Below, piece after piece: positions 23,008-31,918 of a stretch of DNA of 64,000 bases (within the stretch, counting starts at the first letter, position 1; every line of letters begins with the position of its first letter). Position numbers and translations under genes: made by a program. The notes below the pieces were generated by a model. The model ran no database searches. It saw nothing but the letters and a program-made list of their open reading frames with translations, and was not told the DNA's origin. The DNA comes from Chthoniobacterales bacterium (GTDB taxonomy: Bacteria; Verrucomicrobiota; Verrucomicrobiia; Chthoniobacterales; JAATET01). The stretch spans positions 1 through 64,000 of the forward strand of contig JAATET010000103.1 of the NCBI GenBank assembly GCA_015655545.1, written 5' to 3'.

Positions 23008-24468
23008 ATGAAAACATTTTCCCTCCTCGCAAGCCTGTTCCTGGCAGCGTACTCCTTTTCATCGGCCGTCGCCGGCGATTACAACATCGTCGGATTTGGC
23101 GCGGTCGCGGACGGCAAAACGAAGAACACCGGAGCCATTCAAAAGGCCATCGACACCTGCCATACCCGCGGAGGCGGACGCGTCGTCGTGCCGGCGGGGA
23201 AATTCCTAACCGGCAGCCTGCGTTTGAAAAGCCACGTCGAACTCTTTCTGGATCGGGATGCCGTTTTGCTGGGCAGCACCCAACGGAACGATTACGCGGA
23301 TCACCCCCGCCGCTCGCCGGCGGGCGGGGAAGTGGCCGGACGTCCGGATTGGCTCTCGCTGATTTTCGCCCAAGGCGAGACCAATCTCGCGATCACCGGT
23401 CCGGGGATCATCGACGGCCAGGGAAAGGATCTGGCCGAAAATACCTGGCAGCTGCTCTACGGCGCCGATCCGGCCCGGGCCGGGGACCGGGGACATCGGG
23501 CGGATGAAAAGTATCGTCCCCAATTGATTTGTTTCGCCGGGTGCCGAAATGTCTCGATTCAGGGCGTCACGCTCAAGCGTTCGGCCTGCTGGGTGCAGAC
23601 TTATGAAAAATGCGACGGCCTTCGGATAAAGGGCGTGCGCGTGGACAGCACGGCGTTTTGGAACAATGACGGCATCGATATCGTCGATTCCAAAAACGTG
23701 CGGATCGAGGACTGCGTGATCAATGCCGCCGATGATGGGATCTGCCTCAAATCCCATGATCCCAAGGGCTCCTGCGAAAATATTTCGATCGTGAATTGCA
23801 CGGTGCGCTCGAGCGCGAGCGGTCTCAAGCTGGGCACGGCCTCGGTGGGGGGATTTCGCAACATCCGCGTCAAGGGTCTCGATGTTTACGATACCTTTCG
23901 CTCGGCCATCGCCCTGGAGGGAGTGGACGGCGGTTTTCTCGAGGACATCCAGATCGATGGCGTCACCGCGCGAAACGTAGGGAACGCATTTTTCATTCGC
24001 CGGGGAGAACGCCACGGACCCGCGGGACCGGTGCGAAATATTTCGATCAAGAACATGGTGGCCTGGATTCCCGACACCAAACCGGATCGCGGCTACGAAA
24101 CAGAGGGGCCAGGAATCCGGGAGCCTCACAACCTGATGCCGTCGTCCATCGCGGGATTGCCGGGACACGCGGTGGAAAACGTGCTCCTGGAAAACATCGA
24201 CCTGCTCTTCGCGGGCGGAGGAAACAAACAAAGAGGCTGGGTGGAGATCGAGAAAGTGCCCGAGAATCCAAAAAGCTATCCGGAATTTTCCATGTTCGGC
24301 GAGTTGCCCGCGTGGGGTTTGTATATTCGCCATGCCAAAGGCGTCCGCCTGAGCAATGTCCGGATGCGAGTGATCCGAAAGGACGAGCGTCCGGCCTTTG
24401 TCTTCGACGACGTCAAGGCTCTGGAACGGGAACGCACGACCACTGGAGAAATCACAAAATCTCCGTGA
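23008..24468 (+). CDS. Secreted glycoside hydrolase family 28 (polygalacturonase-like)
   Basis: A 486-residue beta-helix protein with a 22-residue signal peptide (MKTFSLLASLFLAAYSFSSA). Family marks are YNIVGFGAVADGKTKNTGAI, ITGPGIIDGQG, then the acidic active-site residues in WNNDGIDIVDS and AADDGICLKS. The GHG motif of fungal polygalacturonases is replaced by SSASGLKLGT, as in many bacterial relatives. The likely target is pectin or another uronic-acid polymer. It stands alone between an RNA methylase and the Mla operon. Confidence 0.9.
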   Translation: MKTFSLLASLFLAAYSFSSAVAGDYNIVGFGAVADGKTKNTGAIQKAIDTCHTRGGGRVVVPAGKFLTGSLRLKSHVELFLDRDAVLLGSTQRNDYADHPRRSPAGGEVAGRPDWLSLIFAQGETNLAITGPGIIDGQGKDLAENTWQLLYGADPARAGDRGHRADEKYRPQLICFAGCRNVSIQGVTLKRSACWVQTYEKCDGLRIKGVRVDSTAFWNNDGIDIVDSKNVRIEDCVINAADDGICLKSHDPKGSCENISIVNCTVRSSASGLKLGTASVGGFRNIRVKGLDVYDTFRSAIALEGVDGGFLEDIQIDGVTARNVGNAFFIRRGERHGPAGPVRNISIKNMVAWIPDTKPDRGYETEGPGIREPHNLMPSSIAGLPGHAVENVLLENIDLLFAGGGNKQRGWVEIEKVPENPKSYPEFSMFGELPAWGLYIRHAKGVRLSNVRMRVIRKDERPAFVFDDVKALERERTTTGEITKSP

Positions 24469-24573
24469 TCAATCCGCCAGGAGAAACAAATAATCCGCTC
24501 ACTCTCCCACGGGAGCATCCCCAGACGCCTCGCCGCTAGACGTCCACGCTGCCGATCGGATACGAATGCCGCG

Positions 24574-25668
24574 ATGTCTTCCGACAACGATCCCGCCGAG
24601 CTGACCATCGAAGACGGCCGCATCGTCCTCAAGGGGCGGCTGGACGCGAAGAATGCCGCGGCAATATGGAGTCGCGCGCTGAAAGCCGCGGAAAAAGGTT
24701 CGACGCTCGATGCCTCGGGCGTGACCTATTGCGACTCGTCGGGCGCGGCGCTTTTTTACGAGCTGCAGAAGCAGCGCGGCGCGAAGATCGAAGGCCTGCC
24801 GGAGGATGCGCGGGGCTTGCTGAAGCCCTACGCGGATGCGGATTTTCCGAAGCTCGGCGGCGGGAAGGAAAAGCACGAACCGGCGGCCACCTCGATCGGA
24901 CGGGTGGCGGTCGCGATGGCGGGCGACATGCGCGAGCAGCTGGTTTTCACAGGCCAGGCGACGGTGGCGCTGCTGCACGGCCTGGTGAACCCGCGGATCG
25001 TGCGCTGGGGCGACATGTGGCGGACCTTCGAGACCGCGGGCGTGAACGCGCTGGTGATCGTCGGGATGATCGGATTTCTCACCGGGATGATCATGGCCTT
25101 CCAATCCACGGTGCCGCTGCAGCAGTTCGGCGTGGATATTTTTGTCGTGAATCTCGTCTCGCTCGCGATGCTGCGCGAGCTCGGCGGCATCATGACGGCC
25201 ATCGTGCTCGCGGGCCGCTCGGGCTCGGCCTTCGCCGCGGAGATCGGCACGATGAAAGTGAACGAGGAGGTGAACGCGCTGACGACGATGGGGCTCGATC
25301 CGGTGCGATTTCTGGTGGTGCCGAAATTGATGGCGGCGATCCTGGTGACCCCGCTGCTCACGATCTACGCGAACGTCATCGGCATCATGGGCGGCCTGAT
25401 GGTGGTGATGCTTTTCAACCACCCGTGGGCGGCGATCTACAATCAACTCGTCTCGGCGGTGACGCTGCACGACATTGCCACGGGCCTCATCAAATCGTTT
25501 TTCTTCGGCGCCCTCGTCGGCGGCATCGGCTGCCTGCGCGGCTTGCAGACGAAATCCGGCGCGAGCGCGGTGGGCGACTCGACGACGCGCGCCGTGGTGA
25601 GCGGCATCTTTCTCATCATCGCGGTCGACGCGATTTTCGCGGTGGTTTTCTGGGCGATCGGATTCTAA
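24574..25668 (+). CDS. mlaE: STAS-MlaE fusion: permease of an Mla/MCE lipid transporter
   Basis: A 364-residue protein. Residues 1-90 form a STAS domain (GRIVLKGRLDAKNAAAIW; YCDSSGAALFYEL), the counterpart of the separate MlaB protein in E. coli. Residues about 130-364 are the MlaE permease with five or six membrane spans and the coupling segment MLRELGGIMTAIVLAGRSG followed by TMKVNEEVNALTTMG. It forms the inner-membrane core of a phospholipid transporter. The ATPase gene starts on the next base after the stop. Confidence 0.92.
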   Translation: MSSDNDPAELTIEDGRIVLKGRLDAKNAAAIWSRALKAAEKGSTLDASGVTYCDSSGAALFYELQKQRGAKIEGLPEDARGLLKPYADADFPKLGGGKEKHEPAATSIGRVAVAMAGDMREQLVFTGQATVALLHGLVNPRIVRWGDMWRTFETAGVNALVIVGMIGFLTGMIMAFQSTVPLQQFGVDIFVVNLVSLAMLRELGGIMTAIVLAGRSGSAFAAEIGTMKVNEEVNALTTMGLDPVRFLVVPKLMAAILVTPLLTIYANVIGIMGGLMVVMLFNHPWAAIYNQLVSAVTLHDIATGLIKSFFFGALVGGIGCLRGLQTKSGASAVGDSTTRAVVSGIFLIIAVDAIFAVVFWAIGF

Positions 25669-26442
25669 ATGGCGGAGCAGAAAAACATCATCGAAGCGCG
25701 GAATCTCACGATCGGTTACGACGAAAACGTGGTGCTGAAGGACGTGTCGTTCGAAGTCCGGCAGGGCGAGATTTTTGTGATCCTCGGCGGGTCCGGCTGC
25801 GGGAAGAGCACGCTGCTCAAGCATCTGATCGGGCTGCATGCGCCGATGTCCGGTGAAATCCAAATCGAGGGCCGCGATCTCGTCTCGGCGGAGGGTGACG
25901 AGCGACAGGAAATTCTCACGCGCATCGGCGTGTCGTATCAAAGCGGCGCGCTTTTCGGCTCCATGACGATCAACCAAAACGTGCGCCTGCCGCTCGAGGA
26001 ATATACGGACCTGCCCGAAAACGCGCTCGCGTTGATCGCCTGGATGAAGCTGCGGCTGGTCGGGCTCGAGGAATCGGGCGGCAGTCTCCCGAGCGAGCTC
26101 AGCGGCGGCATGCAGAAGCGGGCGGCGATCGCGCGAGCCATGGCGCTCGATCCGGCGGTGGTCTTTCTCGACGAGCCGTCCGCGGGTCTCGATCCGGTCA
26201 CCTCGGCGGAACTCGACGCGCTGATCCTGCGCTTGAACGAGACGATGGGGACGACATTCGTGATTGTCACCCACGAGCTGCCCAGCATTTATGCGATAGC
26301 GGATCGCGTCATCATGCTCGACAAAAAGAAACAGGGAATCATCGCGGAAGGCTCTCCGGAGGAGCTGCGCGACCATTCGGCGGAGCCGTTCGTGCGCCAG
26401 TTTTTCCATCGCCAATCGTCCGAAGAGGAGGCGCAATCATGA
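25669..26442 (+). CDS. mlaF: Mla-type ABC transporter ATP-binding protein
   Basis: A 257-residue ATPase. Walker A is GGSGCGKST (residues 40-48), the signature LSGGM lies at 144-148 and Walker B is VVFLDEP (164-170), followed by SAGLDPVTSAELD and a switch His in IVTHEL. This is the MlaF/TTG2A type that drives lipid movement between membranes. It is encoded between the permease and the MCE protein, with a 4-bp overlap to the latter. Confidence 0.94.
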   Translation: MAEQKNIIEARNLTIGYDENVVLKDVSFEVRQGEIFVILGGSGCGKSTLLKHLIGLHAPMSGEIQIEGRDLVSAEGDERQEILTRIGVSYQSGALFGSMTINQNVRLPLEEYTDLPENALALIAWMKLRLVGLEESGGSLPSELSGGMQKRAAIARAMALDPAVVFLDEPSAGLDPVTSAELDALILRLNETMGTTFVIVTHELPSIYAIADRVIMLDKKKQGIIAEGSPEELRDHSAEPFVRQFFHRQSSEEEAQS

Positions 26443-27395
26443 AAGAGGCGAGCTATTTCCGGATCGGCCTGTTCATCATCGTCGGCCTGCTGCTGCTGGC
26501 GGGCGGCCTGGTGATTTTCGGCGTCGGGCAGTTTTTCAAACACAAGATTTACATCGAGACCTACGTGGATGCGACGGTGCAGGGCATCGAGGTCGGATCG
26601 CCGCTGAAGTTCCGCGGCGTGACCGTGGGCAAGGCGACGAAGGTCAGCTTTTTGTTCAACGAATATCCGCAGGTCGACCGGACGGCGGTCGCCAATTACG
26701 TCGTGATCCTCATGGAAGTCGACGAGGAGATTTTTCCCGGCATGTTCCGGGCCGACAATCTCCAGCCGCAGATCGACAAGGCCATCGCCAGCGGACTGCG
26801 CGTGCAGATCGAGCCGCAGGGCATCACGGGATTGAACTACCTCGAAATGAACTACGTCCCGCCGGACCGCTTCAAGCCGATCCAGCTCATCTGGAAGCCG
26901 AGATACTATTATCTGCCCTACGCGCCGGGCGAGCTCACGAGCATGCTCGATTCCGTGAACAAGATGATGCACGACGTCGAGAAGCTGAACATCGAAGGCA
27001 TCGGCACCAAGACGATGGCCGTGCTCGATTCCGTGACCCAGGCGATGAACGACGCGCAGTTCGCAAAGCTCAGCAACGATGCGCAGAAAGTGCTTTCCGA
27101 TGTTTCCAAGGCGGTCGAAGACGCGAAGATCGAGGAGCTGAGCGCCGACACGCGGCGGTTGCTCACCGAGGTCCAGAAATCGAACGATCAGGTCAAGGCC
27201 ATCCTCACCAATGTGGAGCCGGCCTCGCGGCTGAACGCGGACGACATCGCCTCGACGCTGGCAAACCTGCGCATCATTTCCGAAAATCTGCGCGCGGCCA
27301 GCGCCGAAGTTTCGCGCGATCCGTCGAAGATCATTTTCAGCAAACCGCCCAAACCCTCCAAGGTCATGGAGCCCACGCTTCCCGCCAAACGATGA
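26439..27395 (+). CDS. mlaD: MCE-domain substrate-binding protein (MlaD family)
   Basis: A 318-residue protein with one N-terminal membrane span (residues 7-29: GLFIIVGLLLLAGGLVIFGV), one MCE domain (about 38-130: YVDATVQGIEVGSPLKFRGV through GLNYLEMNYVPP) and a long helical C-terminus (160-300) with heptad-like repeats. MlaD proteins form a hexameric ring that passes lipids in the periplasm. The long helical tail is more like MlaD/Mce needle extensions than the short E. coli MlaD. The 5' end overlaps the ATPase gene and the 3' end overlaps the lipoprotein gene, each by 4 bp. Confidence 0.92.
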   Translation: MKEASYFRIGLFIIVGLLLLAGGLVIFGVGQFFKHKIYIETYVDATVQGIEVGSPLKFRGVTVGKATKVSFLFNEYPQVDRTAVANYVVILMEVDEEIFPGMFRADNLQPQIDKAIASGLRVQIEPQGITGLNYLEMNYVPPDRFKPIQLIWKPRYYYLPYAPGELTSMLDSVNKMMHDVEKLNIEGIGTKTMAVLDSVTQAMNDAQFAKLSNDAQKVLSDVSKAVEDAKIEELSADTRRLLTEVQKSNDQVKAILTNVEPASRLNADDIASTLANLRIISENLRAASAEVSRDPSKIIFSKPPKPSKVMEPTLPAKR

Positions 27396-28006
27396 GCCGC
27401 ATTTTCCTTCCCGTGCTGGGGTGTCTGGCGATGTTCGCGGCCGGCTGCTCGTTCACGCCGCCGCCGAAGCCGAAATATTTTCTGCTCGATCCGGGCAAGC
27501 CAGTTTCGATGAAAGCGCTTCGTCCGTCGGATTCGGCGGCCAACGCGGCCGTGAGCTTCGTCGATGTGGCGGCGCCGTTTGCCTCGGATGGATTTGTTTA
27601 TCGGGTCACGCCGGGCACTTGGGAAACCGATCCCTATAACCAGTTTCTCGTCTCGCCCGCGGACATGATGACGTCGATCCTTCGCAACTGGACGCGCGAG
27701 TCCGGGCTCTATGGCGACGTCGCGGTGCCCGGAGCGGGCGGCGGGCAGGACTACCTGATCGATTGCGACCTCACGGAAATATATGGCGATTTCAGCAATC
27801 CCGCCGCTCCGCGCGCCGTGCTCACGATCGAAGCGCAGGTCTTCCATCGCACGGATAAAGGACGCGACATGGTGCTGCGCAAGACCTTCACGCAATCCGT
27901 GCGAATCGCCTCGCGCACGCCGGCCGCATTGGTCGACGCCTGGAACGACGCGCTGCGCGTGGAGCTAAGCCTGCTGCTGCGCTCGCTCGGTGAGCTTCGG
28001 CCGTAG
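27392..28006 (+). CDS. ABC-type transport auxiliary lipoprotein (PqiC/ABC_trans_aux-like)
   Basis: A 204-residue lipoprotein (signal LPVLGCLAMFAAGC, lipidated Cys19). The YFLLDPGKPV strand near the N-terminus and the later YLIDCDLTEIYGDFSNP and VLTIEAQVFHR strands match the family of outer-membrane lipoproteins that accompany MCE transporters (PqiC type). It completes the four-gene operon and probably docks the MCE protein to the outer membrane. Confidence 0.85.
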   Translation: MSRIFLPVLGCLAMFAAGCSFTPPPKPKYFLLDPGKPVSMKALRPSDSAANAAVSFVDVAAPFASDGFVYRVTPGTWETDPYNQFLVSPADMMTSILRNWTRESGLYGDVAVPGAGGGQDYLIDCDLTEIYGDFSNPAAPRAVLTIEAQVFHRTDKGRDMVLRKTFTQSVRIASRTPAALVDAWNDALRVELSLLLRSLGELRP

Positions 28007-28022
28007 CCTCTTCCTCATCCTC

Positions 28023-29294
28023 TTAATCTTCCTCTGGCCGCGATGCCACGAGGGGAGGAAGAGGAAGATTATTGGACTCCATTCGCTCGGCCGTGAGCAG
28101 GATGCCCGCGGCTTTGTCGAGCGTCTCCTGCCATTCCTTCGCCGGTTCGGAATCGGCCACGATGCCCGCTCCGACATGGAAGGAAGCCTCGCCGCCCCGC
28201 GCCACGACGGTGCGAATGGCGATGTTCAGGCAGCTCTCGCCATTGAAGCCGAGGAAGCCGATCGCGCCGGTGTAAATGCCCCGCGGCGATGGCTCGAGCT
28301 CGGCAATGATTTCCAAAGCGCGTTTTTTCGGAGCTCCCGAGATCGAGCCGCCCGGGAAGCAGGCGGCGACGGCCTCGACGTGGGAAACCTCCGGACGGAG
28401 CGTGCCTTCCACGGACGAAACGAGATGAAAAACCTGCTCGAAGCGCTCGAGCCGCAAAAGATCCGAAACGTGAACACTGCCGTATTCGCAGACGCGGCCG
28501 AGGTCGTTGCGCTCAAGATCGGTGATCATTACGAGCTCGGAGACCTCCTTGGGCGAGGTGATCAATTCATACGCCGAGCGCTCGTCCGCATCCGATTCCG
28601 AGCGGCGCGGGCGGGTGCCTTTGATCGGGCGCGTTTGCACATTGCGGCCGCTCATGCGCAGGAAGCATTCCGGCGACGCGGACATCACCGTGGTATCGCC
28701 CAGCGAAAAATAACCAGCAAAGGGCGCGGGCGAGTAGTGGCGAAGCGCCTCGTAGAACGGCCACGCGTCGCCGTGCCACGGCGCCCGATAGCGATGCGCG
28801 ATGCAGGCCTGATAGATATCTCCCGCGACGATGTATTCCTGCGTGCGACGCACCATTTCGCAATACGCCTCCGCCGTGATCTCGGGCTGAAAATCCAGGC
28901 GGGCGACCTCTTTCGCCCCCGCCTCCTCCGGCAGCGGCGGATTCCCGACCGCCAGCCAGCGCTCGTTCGCATGCTCGTAAATCAGCAAGTCCGGATAAAT
29001 GCCGAACCGGAAGGCGCCATCAAACGCGAACCAGCCGATCGCGGCGCCCTGCGGCAAATTGCGATCCCCGGTCTCGGCGCGGCGGGCTTCGAGTTCGCGG
29101 GCCAGCCGGGGCCATTCCGTCGCCGATCCCTCGATCACACACTCCGGCTCACAAGCCAGGATCGAGATCGCGGCGGGCGATTCCAGCGCCGAATCGAGGA
29201 AAACCAAGCCCTTGCGGCCCGACAAGCCGGAGGCAGCTTCCGCCGGAGTCAGCGGGAGCTCGATCTCGCGAAATTGGGATGCCTGGCGCGCCAT
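28023..29294 (-). CDS. pabB: Aminodeoxychorismate synthase component I (PabB-like)
   Basis: From ATG 29294 the product is 423 residues. It has the chorismate-binding domain with PIKGTRPR (the Lys that marks aminodeoxychorismate synthase over anthranilate synthase), ELVMITDLERNDLGRV, ACFPGGSISGAPKKRALEII, GIYTGAIGFLG, and the FHVGAGIVADSEPAKEWQET end. It makes 4-amino-4-deoxychorismate for folate, with ammonia from a PabA subunit that is not in the window. An upstream in-frame start (29336) would overlap the divergent gene's leader. Convergent with the Mla operon. Confidence 0.9.
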   Translation of the reverse strand: MARQASQFREIELPLTPAEAASGLSGRKGLVFLDSALESPAAISILACEPECVIEGSATEWPRLARELEARRAETGDRNLPQGAAIGWFAFDGAFRFGIYPDLLIYEHANERWLAVGNPPLPEEAGAKEVARLDFQPEITAEAYCEMVRRTQEYIVAGDIYQACIAHRYRAPWHGDAWPFYEALRHYSPAPFAGYFSLGDTTVMSASPECFLRMSGRNVQTRPIKGTRPRRSESDADERSAYELITSPKEVSELVMITDLERNDLGRVCEYGSVHVSDLLRLERFEQVFHLVSSVEGTLRPEVSHVEAVAACFPGGSISGAPKKRALEIIAELEPSPRGIYTGAIGFLGFNGESCLNIAIRTVVARGGEASFHVGAGIVADSEPAKEWQETLDKAAGILLTAERMESNNLPLPPLVASRPEED

Positions 29295-29364
29295 GGTGAC
29301 GCTTGCCAAGACAGGGCAAACCTGTTTCGTTTGCAAGTTCCACTCGCGGGTGGGGGCCTATAAA

Positions 29365-30363
29365 ATGAAGATCTGTTTTTTCCTGATTCCCACTGTCTTT
29401 TCGCTCGTGCTCGCTGGCACGGCGGTGGCGCAGGAAGCGAAGACGACCCCGAGCCCCTCGCCAACTCCCACCCCGCAAGCCGCGGCCAAGCCTTCCGAGC
29501 AAAAGCCCGCGACGGACACCCCGCCGCCCTCTCCCACAGAGAAGCCAGCCTCCTCCCCGGTCGCGGATCAAAAAGCTCCCGAGAACCCGGACGCCGCCGC
29601 CACACCGACGGCCACCCCCCAAGGAGACGCCTCGACACCGCCTGCTTCTTCCGACGCGGACATTCTGCCCGAGCCCACGGATGCAAGCCTCGGAGCTCCC
29701 CCTCCGCCGCCGGCCGATGCGACACTCCCCTCCGACGAGGCTCCCGCCAGCGACCTGCCGAATCCCGACAGCTTGATTCCTCCCGACAGCGCCGGGGAGG
29801 AAAATGCTCCGCCGCCCGCACCGGAGGTTAAAGAAAACAAGTTCGACCAGGATCGGAAACTCCAGGTTCGCTATCAGGAGGTCAAACTCCAGGCGCTTAA
29901 GGACGCCTCGATCCGCAATCTGCACGAGCAGGCCGAAGCTTCGAAGACCGATGAAGGGAAACGCCAGGCGTTGCGCGAATATTACCGGCTGCTCTTTGCC
30001 AAAATGACGGCGATCGACGCGAACCTGAAGGAAAAATGCGAGACCATGCAAATGGCCTATCTGCGGCGGCTGGGCCAATATCGCGTCGAACCGACGATTC
30101 CCCTGGCTCCGCCGCCGACGCCCGAGCCGCTGGCCGGAATGGAAGCCCCCCCAGCCGCGAAGCCCAAGGTCGCCGCGAAGCCAAAAGCCACTCCCGAGCC
30201 CGAAGAAACCCCCGCTCCAAAGCCCAGAAAGGAATCGGCGCCGAAGCCGAAGCCGACTCCGAAAGCCACCCCCAAGCCAACGCCCGCGGCGAAGGCCACC
30301 CCCAAGCCTAAGCCGACTCCGAAGCTTAAGGCCGCTCCGAAGCCCGCGCAGACGGATGATTAA
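29365..30363 (+). CDS. Secreted proline/alanine/lysine-rich low-complexity protein
   Basis: A 332-residue protein with a signal peptide (MKICFFLIPTVFSLVLAGTA). The mature N-terminal half is almost entirely Pro, Ala, Ser, Thr and Asp with PTPTP repeats. A helical charged core follows (about residues 150-230: KENKFDQDRKLQVRYQEVKL). The C-terminus is a Lys-Pro repeat (TPKATPKPTPAAKATPKPKP) ending in TDD. Such spacers often cross the periplasm or cell wall. No enzymatic domain is recognised. The long in-frame extension upstream is noncoding and lies over pabB. Confidence 0.7.
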   Translation: MKICFFLIPTVFSLVLAGTAVAQEAKTTPSPSPTPTPQAAAKPSEQKPATDTPPPSPTEKPASSPVADQKAPENPDAAATPTATPQGDASTPPASSDADILPEPTDASLGAPPPPPADATLPSDEAPASDLPNPDSLIPPDSAGEENAPPPAPEVKENKFDQDRKLQVRYQEVKLQALKDASIRNLHEQAEASKTDEGKRQALREYYRLLFAKMTAIDANLKEKCETMQMAYLRRLGQYRVEPTIPLAPPPTPEPLAGMEAPPAAKPKVAAKPKATPEPEETPAPKPRKESAPKPKPTPKATPKPTPAAKATPKPKPTPKLKAAPKPAQTDD

Positions 30364-30580
30364 AGTTTGATCGTAAAGCGGGGGCTGAAAGTTATTCCCG
30401 TCCCTGTCGATTTCCCCGTCCCAATGCCCCCTTCCGATTCCACTCCAGCCCAGCATCGCTTTGGCAGGCTAAAGCTCCCGGAGTTTTCCCAAAACCACGC
30501 TCATGTGAACTCCGCTCAAAACGGCAATCCATTCAGTTGACAACCAGTCTTTGTTCATCGACTTTTTTTAGGCTAAAACC

Positions 30581-30595
30581 GGGCGGTCGCCGCCC
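30581..30595 (+). promoter_or_regulatory. 5' leader hairpin of the Verru_Chthon operon
   Basis: GGGCG (30581-30585) and CGCCC (30591-30595) form a short GC-rich stem ending 15 nt ahead of the first start codon. A TTGACA box lies upstream at 30537-30542, but no good -10 box at 16-18 bp follows. The 247-bp gap from 30364 otherwise shows nothing identifiable. Confidence 0.3.
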
Positions 30596-30610
30596 ACTCC
30601 CTTCAGAAAC

Positions 30611-31369
30611 ATGCAAATTGAGTTTTCCGCATTTCGCGACGCGCGACGCATCCATAAGTCGTCTCTCGTAGAGCCATTTCGTCACCATCGGTTTGCCAGC
30701 CGAAATTTGCGCGCCTTTTCCCTGGTCGAGCTTCTCGTCGTGATGGCGATCATCGCGCTCATTGCCTCCTTCTCGACCAGCGCCATGCGGTCCATGTTCA
30801 TGGGTAATGCCCAGCAGCGTGCGTTGACCGGCATTAGTTCCGCGATGGAACTGGCGCGGCAGACCGCGATCGCCGGCAGCACCTACACTTGGGTGGCCCT
30901 GGCCCAAGGCAAGAATAAAATCGGCGGGAATTCCGTGACCGCGGTGATTTTCGCCTCCAAGGATGGGAGTCTGGATGATCGCACCAAGATCCGTTTGGTG
31001 GATCGGGTGCAAGTCTATGACAACGTCATGATCTCAAACACCGATCCAGAGCCCAACGTTGCCAACCAGATTCCTACACCGGGGATAAGTTTTGATTCCG
31101 TGAGCTTTCAGCCCAAGCTCGATGAACTTCCGACTGCGATGCGCGGCCAGTCTTTTGACCACATGATCATGTTCACCCCCACCGGGGAAGCGGTGCTCGA
31201 TAACCTGGAAACCTCATTGGCCGCCATCCCTCTCCGGCAGGCCTTGCAGCTCACGGTCACCCCGGCAAAGGGCGCAACTCCAAACGCTATCGAGCGCAAA
31301 AGCGCATCGGTCGTCTGGATCAATGGCATCACCGGGGCAGTCGAAGTCTTTCAACCCGCGGCCTCTTAA
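30611..31369 (+). CDS. Verru_Chthon cassette protein D, GspH-like minor pseudopilin
   Basis: A 252-residue prepilin-like protein. After a long basic leader, the type III signal is NLRAFSLVELLVVMAIIALI: cleavage would fall before F36, with E40 as the conserved Glu5 of the mature chain. The residue before the cut is Ala, not the usual Gly. The soluble part fits the H-type pseudopilin size class. It heads a five-gene operon and corresponds to family Verru_Chthon_D; the GspH comparison is inferred from order and N-terminus. Confidence 0.88.
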   Translation: MQIEFSAFRDARRIHKSSLVEPFRHHRFASRNLRAFSLVELLVVMAIIALIASFSTSAMRSMFMGNAQQRALTGISSAMELARQTAIAGSTYTWVALAQGKNKIGGNSVTAVIFASKDGSLDDRTKIRLVDRVQVYDNVMISNTDPEPNVANQIPTPGISFDSVSFQPKLDELPTAMRGQSFDHMIMFTPTGEAVLDNLETSLAAIPLRQALQLTVTPAKGATPNAIERKSASVVWINGITGAVEVFQPAAS

Positions 31370-31372
31370 ATC

Positions 31373-31918
31373 TTGATCATGAGACTCTTGGCATCAACGA
31401 ATTTGGGAAGACAGCGGCGGAGGCGTTCGGGCTTTAGTTTGGTGGAAATCGTGCTGGCGCTTGGGCTATTCAGCATTGCGATCCTGGCAATCATTGGCCT
31501 CATGGGATCCGCCATGCAGCAAACCAGGGATAGCGAAGAGAAGATCCAGGCGGCAAATCTCAGCTCCGTCCTTTTGACGATCTTTAAGCAAAATCTCCAA
31601 ACTCAATTCAAAACCGGAACCGCCCCGGCGTGGCCGGATCTTTTTCCATTGCCCACCTCGGTGTCCGCAACTTCGGCCGGATCTTTTAGTGATCCCCCGG
31701 TTGCGATCGATAGCCAGGGTCGCACTTGCGATAATCCAGATGCCGTGTATGCGTTAAGCTATGTTTTATGGGAGGAACCTCAAGTGGGAACTCCGACCGC
31801 CCCCACCAGAGTTGTGCATTGTAGCTTGCAGTTGGAGTGGCCGGGCCCCGCGGCGGTCGCGGGGCATGGAGTGCAAAACTCTTATGTCACGACGACAAGC
31901 TTTCTCTTAACGAAATGA
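31373..31918 (+). CDS. Verru_Chthon cassette protein B, GspI-like minor pseudopilin
   Basis: A 181-residue prepilin-like protein with signal RRRRSGFSLVEIVLALGLFS: peptidase cleavage between G20 and F21, E25 as Glu5. The first 25 mature residues form the N-terminal hydrophobic helix. It matches the Verru_Chthon_B family and, in position and style of helix, GspI/PulI of type II secretion. It starts 3 nt after cassette D and its stop overlaps the next start (ATGA at 31915-31918). Confidence 0.88.
   Translation: MIMRLLASTNLGRQRRRRSGFSLVEIVLALGLFSIAILAIIGLMGSAMQQTRDSEEKIQAANLSSVLLTIFKQNLQTQFKTGTAPAWPDLFPLPTSVSATSAGSFSDPPVAIDSQGRTCDNPDAVYALSYVLWEEPQVGTPTAPTRVVHCSLQLEWPGPAAVAGHGVQNSYVTTTSFLLTK

Noticed and set aside
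28999-29364. 122-codon N-terminal extension of the Pro-rich secreted protein
   Set aside because: It lies antisense to pabB and would bury the signal peptide that begins at ATG 29365.
30150-30360. Tandem DNA repeat in the Lys/Pro-rich gene end
   Set aside because: It is low-complexity coding sequence (AAGCC/CCGAAG codon repeats), not a mobile or CRISPR-like repeat with spacers.
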